Notes: a model not told the origin generated them from the letters alone. A stretch of 8,531 nt of DNA from Candidatus Cloacimonadota bacterium (GCA_021108055.1 JAIORR010000307.1:1-8531); one strand, 5' to 3'. Positions 1 through 8,371 are shown, counted from the first letter of the stretch. Made by a program: numbers and translations.

Positions 1-2159
1 TCCAAATACCAGAAAATTCTGGATTGTCTGTTGGCTATTTTTATCATAACTTTCTGCTTAATTCCGCCCATGTCTTTGGGAATATAGATCACAGATCCCC
101 TGGTCGGGTAGATTATCTCGATAGTTTTATCCTGCCGAACACGGTCGCATTGCGGATTATGCGGTAGTATTTTAGGAACGATCTGCCCGCGTTTTCTAAG
201 GTATTTTGCTACAACAGGCGGATATTCCAACATACTTTTTTCGTGATAGTGCCCTTCTTCCCAACAATGTGAGCAAACCGTAAAAGTCTCCGCATCATTT
301 AAAAACCGCTTTTTATGATAAGGACAGAATTTAAGCGGCTTCATGTTTTCCGGTGCCCAGACTTCAGTTTTGTGCGGACAATTCTCTGTAGCCAGAAATC
401 CACTATCCTTACAGATGCTAACTCTGGTCAGTTGCAGCGGTGGTGTAAACCAGTTTTTTGCTGCATCTTTAGGCAGAGAATTAAAGATATCGAATAAGAT
501 CGGTCCGGCAGAAGCAGCACCGGAAAGTGCCGGATTTCCTTCTCCGGTAAAATTTCCCACCCAAACGCCGATAGTCCACTCCGGGCTGATCCCGATTGCC
601 CAGGCATCACGATTGCCAAAACTGGTTCCGGTCTTCCAGGCAAGAGACCACTGGTTTTCATATTGATGCCAGTAATATTCTGCTCCCGGACGACTTACAT
701 CCTGCATTATATCCAGGGTTAAATAACAAGCACCGGGGCTTATGATCTGCGTTTTGTTTTTGAATTCATCAGCTTTATTCCAATGTAATTTTCCAAATCG
801 ACCTCCATTTCCCAGACCAAGATAAAGCCCGGTAAGATCGAAGAGAGTTGCCTCTGCCCCACCGATGATCAAGGTAAGACCATAGTCATCCGAACGCCTG
901 AACAAAGTGGAAATGCCGGCAGCTTTTAAAGATTCATAGAATTCTACCAGACCATAAGTATAGAGCAGCCGCACAGCCGGAACATTCAACGAACGCACAA
1001 GAGCTTCGTGAGCTGTTACCAGTCCATCATAATTTTTCACGGCATTTTCCGGTGAGAAAGCACCGAAATAGGTTGGGACATCATTCAGTTTTGTTTCGGG
1101 CAACAGGATTCCATCGTCCATACAGAGAGCATACAGGAAAGGTTTTAGCGTAGAGCCGGGTGAACGAGCCGCCTGCACACCATCTACCTGTCCATTTCTT
1201 TTGCTATCCCAAAAATCCTGTGAACCGCAATAAGCTGCAATTTCTCCTGTTTCGGTTCTACATATAAGAGCGCAGATATTATTTATTCCAATGGATTGCA
1301 AATATTCTGCCTGTTGTGTTAAAATTATCTCTGTATCATATTGAATTTGTTTGTTAAGAGTGGTACGAATGATCGATGAGCTTGCTTCTTTTGCAGCCTG
1401 CCGTGAAAGATGATGAGCCAGCATCGGCAACGGATAGACTATATCCGGTACCGATTCCATTTTACTCAAATTGCAGGTAGCTTCATCGATGATATTGCGT
1501 TTAAGTAGAATTCCCAGTAATTTGTTTCGTTTTGAAATCAACTTTTGCTGCTGCCTGCCGGGTGAGATCAATCCCGGAGCGTTTGGCAATATAGCCAATG
1601 TTGCAGCTTCACTCCAGGTAAGGTTTTCAGGTTCCCGCCCAAAATATTTCAAAGATGCGGCCCGAATCCCTACAATATTTCTGCCATAAGGTGCATGATC
1701 GAGATACATCTTTAATATCTGTTTTTTACTGAACTTTAATTCCAGCTTAATTGCCTGGAATATTTCCAGCAATTTATATGGAATTGTGCGGGAATTCTGC
1801 GATGCCAGCCTGACAACCTGCATCGTGATCGTACTGCCTCCGCTAACAACTTTCCCATATTTCACATTCAGGTAGAATGCTCGAATGATTGCCCAGGGAT
1901 TTATTCCAGGATGATGGAAGAAGCTGCGATCTTCATAGGTTAGAACTGCTGTTTCCAGCTTGGGAGGAATTACATCATCCTGCAAAGGAGGTAAACACCA
2001 CTGCTCCTGATCATTTAGAAATACACGTAGAATTATATCTTCATTATCCAGAACCATTGTACTGTGATCATGGAAACGATCCAGATTCAGAGGAATGGCA
2101 AAATAAAGAAGTAGCAGTGATAGAAGTACTATCACTGCTATACGATATTTTTTTTGCAT
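1..2159 (-). CDS. pbpC: Penicillin-binding protein 1C (bifunctional glycosyltransferase/transpeptidase), C-terminus cut by window edge
   Basis: This class A PBP polymerises glycan strands from lipid II and cross-links peptides on the periplasmic face of the inner membrane. The reading frame stays open from the ATG at 2159 to the window edge (719 codons); E. coli PBP1C has about 770, so only a short C-terminal piece is missing. Residues 6-24 form a hydrophobic signal anchor. The GT51 domain shows EDRSFFHHPG (E76 is the catalytic Glu), GGSTITMQ (107-114) and LELKFSKKQIL (E140). The transpeptidase domain shows STLK (nucleophile S336, K339), SLN (390-392) and KTGTS (509-513). A Cys/His-rich linker follows (583-639), then the beginning of a BiPBP_C-type domain (about 660 on, ending in FWYLD). 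The start overlaps the A2M stop as TAATG. The nearest Shine-Dalgarno-like AAAGG (2173-2177) lies 13 nt away, too far to be strong, so translation probably depends on coupling. GGSTITMQ rather than GQSTITQQ, plus pairing with A2M, favours PBP1C over PBP1A/1B. Confidence 0.95.
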   Translation of the reverse strand, partial: MQKKYRIAVIVLLSLLLLYFAIPLNLDRFHDHSTMVLDNEDIILRVFLNDQEQWCLPPLQDDVIPPKLETAVLTYEDRSFFHHPGINPWAIIRAFYLNVKYGKVVSGGSTITMQVVRLASQNSRTIPYKLLEIFQAIKLELKFSKKQILKMYLDHAPYGRNIVGIRAASLKYFGREPENLTWSEAATLAILPNAPGLISPGRQQQKLISKRNKLLGILLKRNIIDEATCNLSKMESVPDIVYPLPMLAHHLSRQAAKEASSSIIRTTLNKQIQYDTEIILTQQAEYLQSIGINNICALICRTETGEIAAYCGSQDFWDSKRNGQVDGVQAARSPGSTLKPFLYALCMDDGILLPETKLNDVPTYFGAFSPENAVKNYDGLVTAHEALVRSLNVPAVRLLYTYGLVEFYESLKAAGISTLFRRSDDYGLTLIIGGAEATLFDLTGLYLGLGNGGRFGKLHWNKADEFKNKTQIISPGACYLTLDIMQDVSRPGAEYYWHQYENQWSLAWKTGTSFGNRDAWAIGISPEWTIGVWVGNFTGEGNPALSGAASAGPILFDIFNSLPKDAAKNWFTPPLQLTRVSICKDSGFLATENCPHKTEVWAPENMKPLKFCPYHKKRFLNDAETFTVCSHCWEEGHYHEKSMLEYPPVVAKYLRKRGQIVPKILPHNPQCDRVRQDKTIEIIYPTRGSVIYIPKDMGGIKQKVMIKIANRQSRIFWYL
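2112..2140 (-). repeat. Perfect 12-bp inverted repeat (stem-loop) in codons 7-16 of pbpC
   Basis: TAGCAGTGATAG (2112-2123) is followed by a 5-base spacer and its exact reverse complement CTATCACTGCTA (2129-2140). In the operon transcript this would fold as a 12-bp stem with a 5-nt loop from about +20 to +48 of pbpC, with a U-rich stretch after it. The segment also encodes part of the membrane anchor (IAVIVLLSLLL). The symmetry is directly visible. A role in tuning translation, RNase III processing or partial termination is inference. Confidence 0.7.
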
Positions 2160-5100
2160 TACCGGGCAGAAACCTTTACTTCCATTCCTGCCTTTCTTGC
2201 CTGATAACGATTATCATACATTACTTCACAATACGTGGCAGGCATAAAGAATTCTCCTGCAGTAACGGCTCGGAGCTTCACCTGAACAGTGACAGACTTA
2301 TTCTTACGCAGATTGAAAAACCACATTTTGCGGTCATCCCGAATATCTGTATAATCGATATTAGTACTGATCTTTTTATTCCTCTTACTAATTCTCTCTT
2401 TTTTGTCGAGCTTATCGGGATTGATCCGCTCGTTCTCTATCTCCCACCCACTGGGCAATAGCTGAACCAGAGCTACATTTTTCAGGTTGAGATTAGATAG
2501 ATTTGTAACGGTGATATATTGCGTGAAAATATCTCCCTGTTTAAGATTCTGTGGGGATATGATATTTCCGTTTTTATCTTTCCATTCATTTTTCAGCTTT
2601 ATTCCGTCAAACTTATCTCCAGCTTCCGATTTCAGAGGAATTCCACTCCAGTTCAAAGTAACAAAAAGCTCTTTGATCGAAGAAGTGGATTTGAATGTAA
2701 CTTTATCGCCAAATGATTGGTTAATATCTATGTTCGTAACAATGTCTTTACTATTCACTTTGCAGGTCTGTCCGTTACTTTCTGTTATTTTTCCCGTAAT
2801 TGGTTTATCATGTGTATCTTCACCATAATACTTTTGGATATAACGTCCCAGTGCCAGCAAAGTATATCCTGTAGTCTGAGTTGAACGCCAGCGGTTCTGG
2901 GAAATTTGATCGGATAGATCAAGATAGAGCTGTAGTGATTTATCTTTTTCTTCCATTGTTATCATTGCATCCAGAATCATAGCTTTATCACGCATTCCCG
3001 AACCGTAAGTGCCCGACATTTCCAGATAATCTTTCACAATGATCCCGGTAGTCATCGCTATTTCCTGAGCAGCGTTTTTTACTCCCGCCTGCATGTAAGC
3101 TGCAGCTAATATCCATCTTTCCGTATCATTCATTTTCTTCAGATGGTTTTCCCTTAAATAGTTCATCGAGCCCAATTCGGGTTTTCCTGCCTTCGCCAGA
3201 ATATAAAGTCTGTAAATCTGCTCTCGTAAACTATAATAATGATTATCCTGAAAATTATATTTTTTTGCTTCCGATTTCTGGAATCGAATCCAGTTATTGA
3301 TCATCTCTTCCGGTACAAAATAACCGGATTCTTTTGCAGCCAGCAGGAAATGACCGGCATAACTGGTTCCCCAATCACTCACATTTCTACTTCCGGGCCA
3401 ATAGGAAAAACCTCCGCTGGGAAGTTGGAATTTCTTCATGCGGTTAATTCCCTTGTTGATATTGTTGGTAATCCTTTCATCATCAAAATTCCTGGTTTGA
3501 ATGAATTTCCGCAGATACAATTGAGGGAAAACCGCAGATGTAGTTTGTTCGATGCAACCGTATGGATAGCGGATAAGCCAGTGCATTCTCTTGCCCAGAT
3601 CTGCTTTTGGCAACCTGCTGATAGAAATAAAAGCTTCATTCGTTCCTTCGATTCCATCTCCGGGCACATTGAAATCGATCGTTTTATTCGCTTTGCAAAT
3701 CTTCATTTCCCTGCGTGAAATCCTGGCAGATAGAGGTCTGATAGCAATATCTGTAGTACTGCTGATCTCACTTTCCTTAGATTTTGCCTGAATAATGATT
3801 TGTGCTGTTCCCACCTTCTTGGGAACTTCTGCCTGGAAATCTACTCTTTTATTACCTGTTTTGCTGAACTTCAGTGTTCTCTGTTTGGAACCTAAAATTT
3901 TAACCGGCCCGATCGTCTCTATCGTCAATTTAACTTCACCTACATTTTCTTTTGTGGCAAAGACTTCCACCGGAATGGTAAATTTATCTCCCGGAGCCAG
4001 CATCCTGGGCAAGGTTGGAAGCAGAACAACATCCTGTTTCACTTCCACTGTTTTATCTGCATTTCCATATCTATTTCCATTGACAGCTACAACCATGATG
4101 CGAACCGCTCCCATATATTCCGGCATTTCAAATTCCAATTCGGCAAATCCGTTTTTATCGGTGTAGATCGGACCCTGGAACATACAAACAGGTTTGAAAC
4201 GTTTTGTTTCTTCCGGACTTAACCGCTTCTTACGTCCTTTTTCAAAGGCTAAACCTCCACCAACGGAATATGATTTGAATATATCACCTTTATTCGCTCC
4301 GATGATGTAACCATAATTATCATAAGTTTTCACTCCCAATAACTGTTTCTTGTAGAATTCTGCCCAGGCATCGGGAGAAGGATGATCTGTAAGACTAAGC
4401 AATCCTTCATCAACCACGGCAATTGTGAATTGAGTTCGTTTATGATCATTAGTTTGAATAGTGCATTTGAATTTTTCGTTGGGATGAAGAACTTCCGGTG
4501 CGGTCAGAGTGATCTTCTGCCGGGTGGAAGCTTCAAATACATTAAGCGGAATAATGCCATACATTCTTATCGGTCTGTCGTTGTCTGTCTGTTCATGTGG
4601 TTGAATTATGGAAACCGAGCAGTATATATTCGGCACCATCTTCTCAGTTATCGGAACTTTGATCGTCGTCTTGCCACCTTTTGCCTTTTGCCAATATTCT
4701 TCTATTACTTCATCACCTTTTTCCAGCGAAACCAGGATCATGCTGTTCTTGGGAGCATCAAAGCGAATCTTTGCCACATCTCCGTTACTGTAACGTTCTT
4801 TATCTGAATTCAAACTGATGATGCCGGCATCCTGCATTCCAAGATCGGGATTACCCCAATAGCTTGCCCAGAAAAATTGCCCTGCAGAATGTCCTTCACC
4901 GTCATTTGTTATATGTGTTACTTCCAAAAGGTAGCGTCCGTATTCTGTAGGAGTGAACTCGAATTTCACCGGATCTGCCTTGCTTGTTAATTTGATCTCT
5001 TTAACAAATTCGGTTTCCGTATCATCCTTAAAGTGACGGTTCTCATTATCATATTGCCACCACCAGTGATAGCGGTTGTTATAGATCCGCACTTTTACAT

Positions 5101-7651
5101 CTTCTCCCACCATCGGCTTACCTTCGGGATCGAGCAATATAAATTGGAACTGATTTGCTTCCCCCAATTTCTTCCACTTTTTCTTAGAAGCATTCAGCCC
5201 CACATAAGCTTTGTAGGGATCTATTGCTAATAGCATTTTCTCTTTACTGCTGCGACCACCACTTTCACTCACCGTGGCTTCTATCTTGGCAACTAAGCCG
5301 GTGGGAGCATTATTGAATATCGGCAGTGTCCAATCAAATGAGATATGTCCGTTACTATCCAGCTTTTCATCAAGAAGCTCACTCTCGATCATTTTATATT
5401 TTATAGAAGGATTATCAAAATTGAAGGTGCGGAACCGTGGAATATTGAAAAGAGTTGTGTTTTTATAAATTTCGGCATTAACCTGACATTGCAGATTTGC
5501 TCCTGGTGCTCCAAACAGGAAATTTGCCTGTAGGTCAAAACCGATTTTTTCCATATCGTATGAAACTTTTTCCTCTTTTGGAATCAATTCGATTTTCAGT
5601 CGTTCTGCTACAACAGTTTCAATCTTGAGTGAATGATAGAAAACACTACCTCCAACCTTGATCTTAACATTCCAATTTCCGGTAGGATCGGTGGAGTTGG
5701 TTGTAAAATTATAGTTGTAAAAACCATCTTTACCATCATTTAATACTTTACTGTCAATCAACTGTTTGCGTGGATTCCGGATCTCGATCTCTACCGGATG
5801 TCCATCTGCCAGAGTTCCCTGATGATTTCGGAAGATCATCGAAAGATTGATGGGATCTCCGGGACGGTAAACTCCTCTTTCGGTATATGTATAAGCCCGG
5901 ATACCTCTGGCTGAATATTGCACACCTTCCACATCGAAGTTGGATGTATTCCAGATCATTTCATTTGTTTTCAATATCGTTCTCTGCCCGTTATGGAAAG
6001 CTTCCACAAAGAAAGCATCTTCGTCCGGTACACTGAATTCCGCTTTACCATCCCCGTTGGTCTTCTGAATTTCCAATACCTGATTCTGATATGTTTTCAG
6101 TTCTACTTTACAGCCGGAAAGCGGTTTAGCATTCATAATATCGGTAGTATAAACTATGAATCTGTCGGAACATTTCTTTAAAGTCAAACCGATATCGCTC
6201 AAGATCAGCGGTTTTGAGATTCTCCCATTTCGGTGATAGTAGCCGTTGTTCATCGGATTTGTGTAATAATCTTTCCCACCGGTAGATACACCACGATAAT
6301 AAATATCTTTTTTATTGAAATTTAATTCAACAATGTAAAGCCCATTATCACCTTTTGGTATCAGGTTGGAAAGATCAAGCTCCTGAAGTAACCATTTATT
6401 GCGGACTTCCCCCAATTGCAGTTTTTTTTCTACAATTTCCACTCCTACCCGGTTGAAGCTGTAATAATAATTGCCAGATTGTGAAGGTGTGCTTTGTAAG
6501 CTGGATTGCTGCAGGAAAAAATTAAGATTATTTTCGAAAACATGTTTTATTTTCAAATTCACGCTTTTTACATTTATGGAGCGGAACTGGATTTTCTTAT
6601 TATTCCCGGAAGGCAGGAAACATCCCGATTTCGCAAAAATGATCTGAGGATTTTCATCATTGAATTTTACATATTTTTCATAATTATTTTTCAATTTTAT
6701 GCCGGATTTGTTCAGAACTCCTTTCTTGATGTTGACCTTATAACTGTTGCCAAACTCAAAATTACCATTAACGAGAACTTTATTTTTCAGTTTTTTAAGG
6801 TTAAGATCGATAGCCGGTTCCGTCGAAATATAGCCAGATAGGTCCTGGTTCGGATCGAGCACATCGGAGAATTGGATCTCGATACCGGGATTTTCCTGAT
6901 CATGAGTTCGCTTCACCAGTATCACTGCCATTTTATGCAGACTGAACATACTTGATTCGCGAATAAAATCGTTCTCCATTTCCAAAATAGTTTTGTCGAT
7001 CCTGAAATCGATGGGAATTTTTTCATCCATGCGTTCAAATTCTTCACTGATAAAAGTGAAATCTGTTCCTGAAACTTTCCAGGTCAATTTCACTTTATTT
7101 TTATTAACCTTCAGAACAGCAGCTTTGCTTACTTCGTTCAAAGAAGTTGGCAGAAGAAAACGGATCGAACCGTAATATGAGATTGAATTTGCTTCAGCTT
7201 TCGGTTCAGTGAAATCTCCGCTGAATTCAATGACGTCCTGATTTAAAACAGAAATACTGAATTCCAGGGGCTTGACAGATACTTTTTCTTTAATTATTTC
7301 TTTAATATCAATTTTGAAATTGTAAGTTACTCCTTTCTTAAAAGCTTTGTCCGGTTTAAAAATGAGAACATTTCTTTTTTTCCATACAGCTTTTCCGGAT
7401 ACTTTGGGAGTTACAGAGATATCCATTAGATCATCTGTTTTGTCGATCATGTCTTTCCCCACTTGATTACCAGTGAAGCGAATGGTGATGGAGGCATCTG
7501 GTTTTACGCTTCCCGAGGTGTGCCCTGCAACATATCGGGCAAGTTCAAAATCGGTAACTGCTGTTTCGGATTGTGATGATTCTTGTTTTTTACGTGTTGT
7601 ACAGCCGAATGTAATTACAATTATAAGTACTGCAAATATTAATCTTTTCAT
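2159..7651 (-). CDS. Bacterial alpha-2-macroglobulin lipoprotein with thioester domain (YfhM-like)
   Basis: This is a periplasmic pan-protease trap: cleavage of a bait region triggers a conformational change, and an internal thioester covalently captures the protease. The 1830-residue product is longer than E. coli YfhM (about 1650). A lipoprotein signal leads (residues 1-16, Cys17); its lipobox TFGC is non-ideal, with Thr at -3. An MG1-like segment with GHTSGSV follows (about 33-60), then several macroglobulin beta-domains. The MG2 hallmark TERGVYRPGD ends at residue 599. The bait-region domain spans about 938-1090 and ends in VVDEGLLSL (V1079 on). A likely bait segment is about 1095-1155, followed by the A2M core (about 1156-1245). 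The thioester domain (about 1337-1608) has GCIEQ with C1366 and Q1369, plus QLPSGGFSYW near 1409. The C-terminal MG10-like domain (about 1640-1830) contains LPSGWEIEN. The ATG has AGGAG 7 nt upstream and overlaps the upstream stop as ATGA. Its own stop overlaps the pbpC start. Both the thioester and the pbpC neighbour match the thioester-bearing, PBP1C-linked class of bacterial A2M. Confidence 0.96.
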   Translation of the reverse strand: MKRLIFAVLIIVITFGCTTRKKQESSQSETAVTDFELARYVAGHTSGSVKPDASITIRFTGNQVGKDMIDKTDDLMDISVTPKVSGKAVWKKRNVLIFKPDKAFKKGVTYNFKIDIKEIIKEKVSVKPLEFSISVLNQDVIEFSGDFTEPKAEANSISYYGSIRFLLPTSLNEVSKAAVLKVNKNKVKLTWKVSGTDFTFISEEFERMDEKIPIDFRIDKTILEMENDFIRESSMFSLHKMAVILVKRTHDQENPGIEIQFSDVLDPNQDLSGYISTEPAIDLNLKKLKNKVLVNGNFEFGNSYKVNIKKGVLNKSGIKLKNNYEKYVKFNDENPQIIFAKSGCFLPSGNNKKIQFRSINVKSVNLKIKHVFENNLNFFLQQSSLQSTPSQSGNYYYSFNRVGVEIVEKKLQLGEVRNKWLLQELDLSNLIPKGDNGLYIVELNFNKKDIYYRGVSTGGKDYYTNPMNNGYYHRNGRISKPLILSDIGLTLKKCSDRFIVYTTDIMNAKPLSGCKVELKTYQNQVLEIQKTNGDGKAEFSVPDEDAFFVEAFHNGQRTILKTNEMIWNTSNFDVEGVQYSARGIRAYTYTERGVYRPGDPINLSMIFRNHQGTLADGHPVEIEIRNPRKQLIDSKVLNDGKDGFYNYNFTTNSTDPTGNWNVKIKVGGSVFYHSLKIETVVAERLKIELIPKEEKVSYDMEKIGFDLQANFLFGAPGANLQCQVNAEIYKNTTLFNIPRFRTFNFDNPSIKYKMIESELLDEKLDSNGHISFDWTLPIFNNAPTGLVAKIEATVSESGGRSSKEKMLLAIDPYKAYVGLNASKKKWKKLGEANQFQFILLDPEGKPMVGEDVKVRIYNNRYHWWWQYDNENRHFKDDTETEFVKEIKLTSKADPVKFEFTPTEYGRYLLEVTHITNDGEGHSAGQFFWASYWGNPDLGMQDAGIISLNSDKERYSNGDVAKIRFDAPKNSMILVSLEKGDEVIEEYWQKAKGGKTTIKVPITEKMVPNIYCSVSIIQPHEQTDNDRPIRMYGIIPLNVFEASTRQKITLTAPEVLHPNEKFKCTIQTNDHKRTQFTIAVVDEGLLSLTDHPSPDAWAEFYKKQLLGVKTYDNYGYIIGANKGDIFKSYSVGGGLAFEKGRKKRLSPEETKRFKPVCMFQGPIYTDKNGFAELEFEMPEYMGAVRIMVVAVNGNRYGNADKTVEVKQDVVLLPTLPRMLAPGDKFTIPVEVFATKENVGEVKLTIETIGPVKILGSKQRTLKFSKTGNKRVDFQAEVPKKVGTAQIIIQAKSKESEISSTTDIAIRPLSARISRREMKICKANKTIDFNVPGDGIEGTNEAFISISRLPKADLGKRMHWLIRYPYGCIEQTTSAVFPQLYLRKFIQTRNFDDERITNNINKGINRMKKFQLPSGGFSYWPGSRNVSDWGTSYAGHFLLAAKESGYFVPEEMINNWIRFQKSEAKKYNFQDNHYYSLREQIYRLYILAKAGKPELGSMNYLRENHLKKMNDTERWILAAAYMQAGVKNAAQEIAMTTGIIVKDYLEMSGTYGSGMRDKAMILDAMITMEEKDKSLQLYLDLSDQISQNRWRSTQTTGYTLLALGRYIQKYYGEDTHDKPITGKITESNGQTCKVNSKDIVTNIDINQSFGDKVTFKSTSSIKELFVTLNWSGIPLKSEAGDKFDGIKLKNEWKDKNGNIISPQNLKQGDIFTQYITVTNLSNLNLKNVALVQLLPSGWEIENERINPDKLDKKERISKRNKKISTNIDYTDIRDDRKMWFFNLRKNKSVTVQVKLRAVTAGEFFMPATYCEVMYDNRYQARKAGMEVKVSAR

Positions 7652-8310
7652 TTTGTTTCTCCTGCTTTCAGGAAGATCAATACTTCATTCACAAAAGAAA
7701 TATTGCTGGCTATGGTTGTGGTTCGCGAAGATCCTTCCAGCTTATCGTCGATTTCTTTTGCTTTTTCCAGATAAGAAATTGCTTTGGAAAGCAATCCTTT
7801 TTCTTTACTCAATTGCTTTCTCGCTTCCTGGCGATATTCTTCGATCTCACTCTTTAATTCTAAACTGTTCAACTTATTCATCACAGACAGGTAATCTGTT
7901 TTTACTTTAAATTCTTCGATCAACACAAAACCGGCATTATTATATTGCCAGGCTTCGATGTCGTATCGCTTCAATGTTTTGGCATAACCGGCAGCTTCCA
8001 GCAAATACTTGACCTGATTACTGTAGTCTTTTTCCGATTGAGCCTGTTTGAAAGCATCCTTTGCAGAGCGATATGACATCCATAAAACTGCTTCATTTTC
8101 AGGAGATTCTTTTTCTGCTTTCTCTTCTGTTTGTTCAGAAACCTGTTCTATTGTTTTTTCTACCTCCGGTTCCTGCTCCGCCACTACAACAGAATCAACT
8201 TTTTCTTCGATCTTAATTGGTTCCTGAAGTTTTTGTTCGGGTTCAGGTTCTTTTGAATTGCATCCGATAATAAACAGCACTACAACAGCAAACATAAAAT
8301 AGTTTCGCAT
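7648..8310 (-). CDS. Small lipoprotein with acidic Pro/Glu-rich linker and TPR-like/coiled-coil domain, function unknown
   Basis: I do not recognise this 220-residue protein as a named family. It opens with a clear lipoprotein signal: a basic start, a hydrophobic stretch and lipobox IIGC with the lipid-acceptor Cys17. Residue +2 is Asn, not Asp, so outer-membrane sorting is possible if the E. coli Lol rule applies. Residues 20-74 are a low-complexity linker dominated by Glu, Pro, Lys and Val, probably disordered. Residues 77-220 look mainly helical. AWQYNNAGFVLIEEF (120-134) resembles TPR helix A, and SKAISYLEKAKEIDD (175-189) resembles TPR helix B. A charged, coiled-coil-like stretch (about 145-172) separates them. 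No catalytic motif is visible, so a tether or protein-protein adaptor is the most economical inference. It is the first visible gene of the operon and its TGA overlaps the A2M start by 4 bp, implying function with the A2M-PBP1C pair. The start is supported by AAAGGAG 6 nt upstream and by the signal peptide at the first Met. Confidence 0.9.
   Translation of the reverse strand: MRNYFMFAVVVLFIIGCNSKEPEPEQKLQEPIKIEEKVDSVVVAEQEPEVEKTIEQVSEQTEEKAEKESPENEAVLWMSYRSAKDAFKQAQSEKDYSNQVKYLLEAAGYAKTLKRYDIEAWQYNNAGFVLIEEFKVKTDYLSVMNKLNSLELKSEIEEYRQEARKQLSKEKGLLSKAISYLEKAKEIDDKLEGSSRTTTIASNISFVNEVLIFLKAGETK
7659..7663 (-). promoter_or_regulatory. Shine-Dalgarno site of the A2M gene
   Basis: AGGAG lies 7 nt before the A2M ATG, inside the last codons of the lipoprotein gene. 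It supports the chosen start and shows that A2M can recruit ribosomes itself as well as through the ATGA overlap. Confidence 0.75.
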
Positions 8311-8316
8311 GATAAA

Positions 8317-8323
8317 CTCCTTT
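8317..8323 (-). promoter_or_regulatory. Shine-Dalgarno site of the first operon gene
   Basis: AAAGGAG sits 6 nt before the ATG at 8310. It is the strongest ribosome-binding site of the three genes and fixes the start of the lipoprotein. Confidence 0.8.
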
Positions 8324-8353
8324 GAAAAAATTTTGTGATTTGAATTCGCAGGA

Positions 8354-8371
8354 TATATAGATTATTGTCAA
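8354..8371 (-). promoter_or_regulatory. Weak candidate promoter region for the operon
   Basis: A consensus -35-like TTGACA (8371-8366) is followed by AT-rich TATATA (8359-8354). The spacing between them is only about 6-7 bases, far short of the usual 17, and no good -10 box is present at standard spacing. The location, about 45-60 bases before the first ATG, suits a promoter. The organism's sigma-factor consensus is unknown, so this is tentative. Confidence 0.25.

Noticed and set aside
343..666. A 107-residue open frame on the plus strand.
   Set aside because: It is antisense to the PBP1C transpeptidase and linker, where KTG and the Cys motifs are clear on the minus strand.
1750..1773. A bulged inverted repeat (CTGGAA with TTCCAG, flanked by ATTG with CAAT) inside pbpC.
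   Set aside because: The stem is imperfect and lies in the middle of the conserved glycosyltransferase coding sequence, so chance and codon constraint explain it.
1889..2461. A 190-residue open frame on the plus strand.
   Set aside because: It lies antisense across the pbpC start and the A2M end, both supported by motifs and overlapping start/stop codons. Its translation has no recognisable domain and no good Shine-Dalgarno site.
3239..3718. A 159-residue open frame on the plus strand.
   Set aside because: It is antisense to the A2M thioester domain, including the CIEQ site; no family features are visible, so it is a shadow frame.
7473..7910. A 145-residue open frame on the plus strand with hydrophobic stretches.
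   Set aside because: It is antisense to the A2M signal peptide and the lipoprotein gene. Its hydrophobicity is explained by the reverse complement of the charged, Lys/Glu-rich coding sequence.
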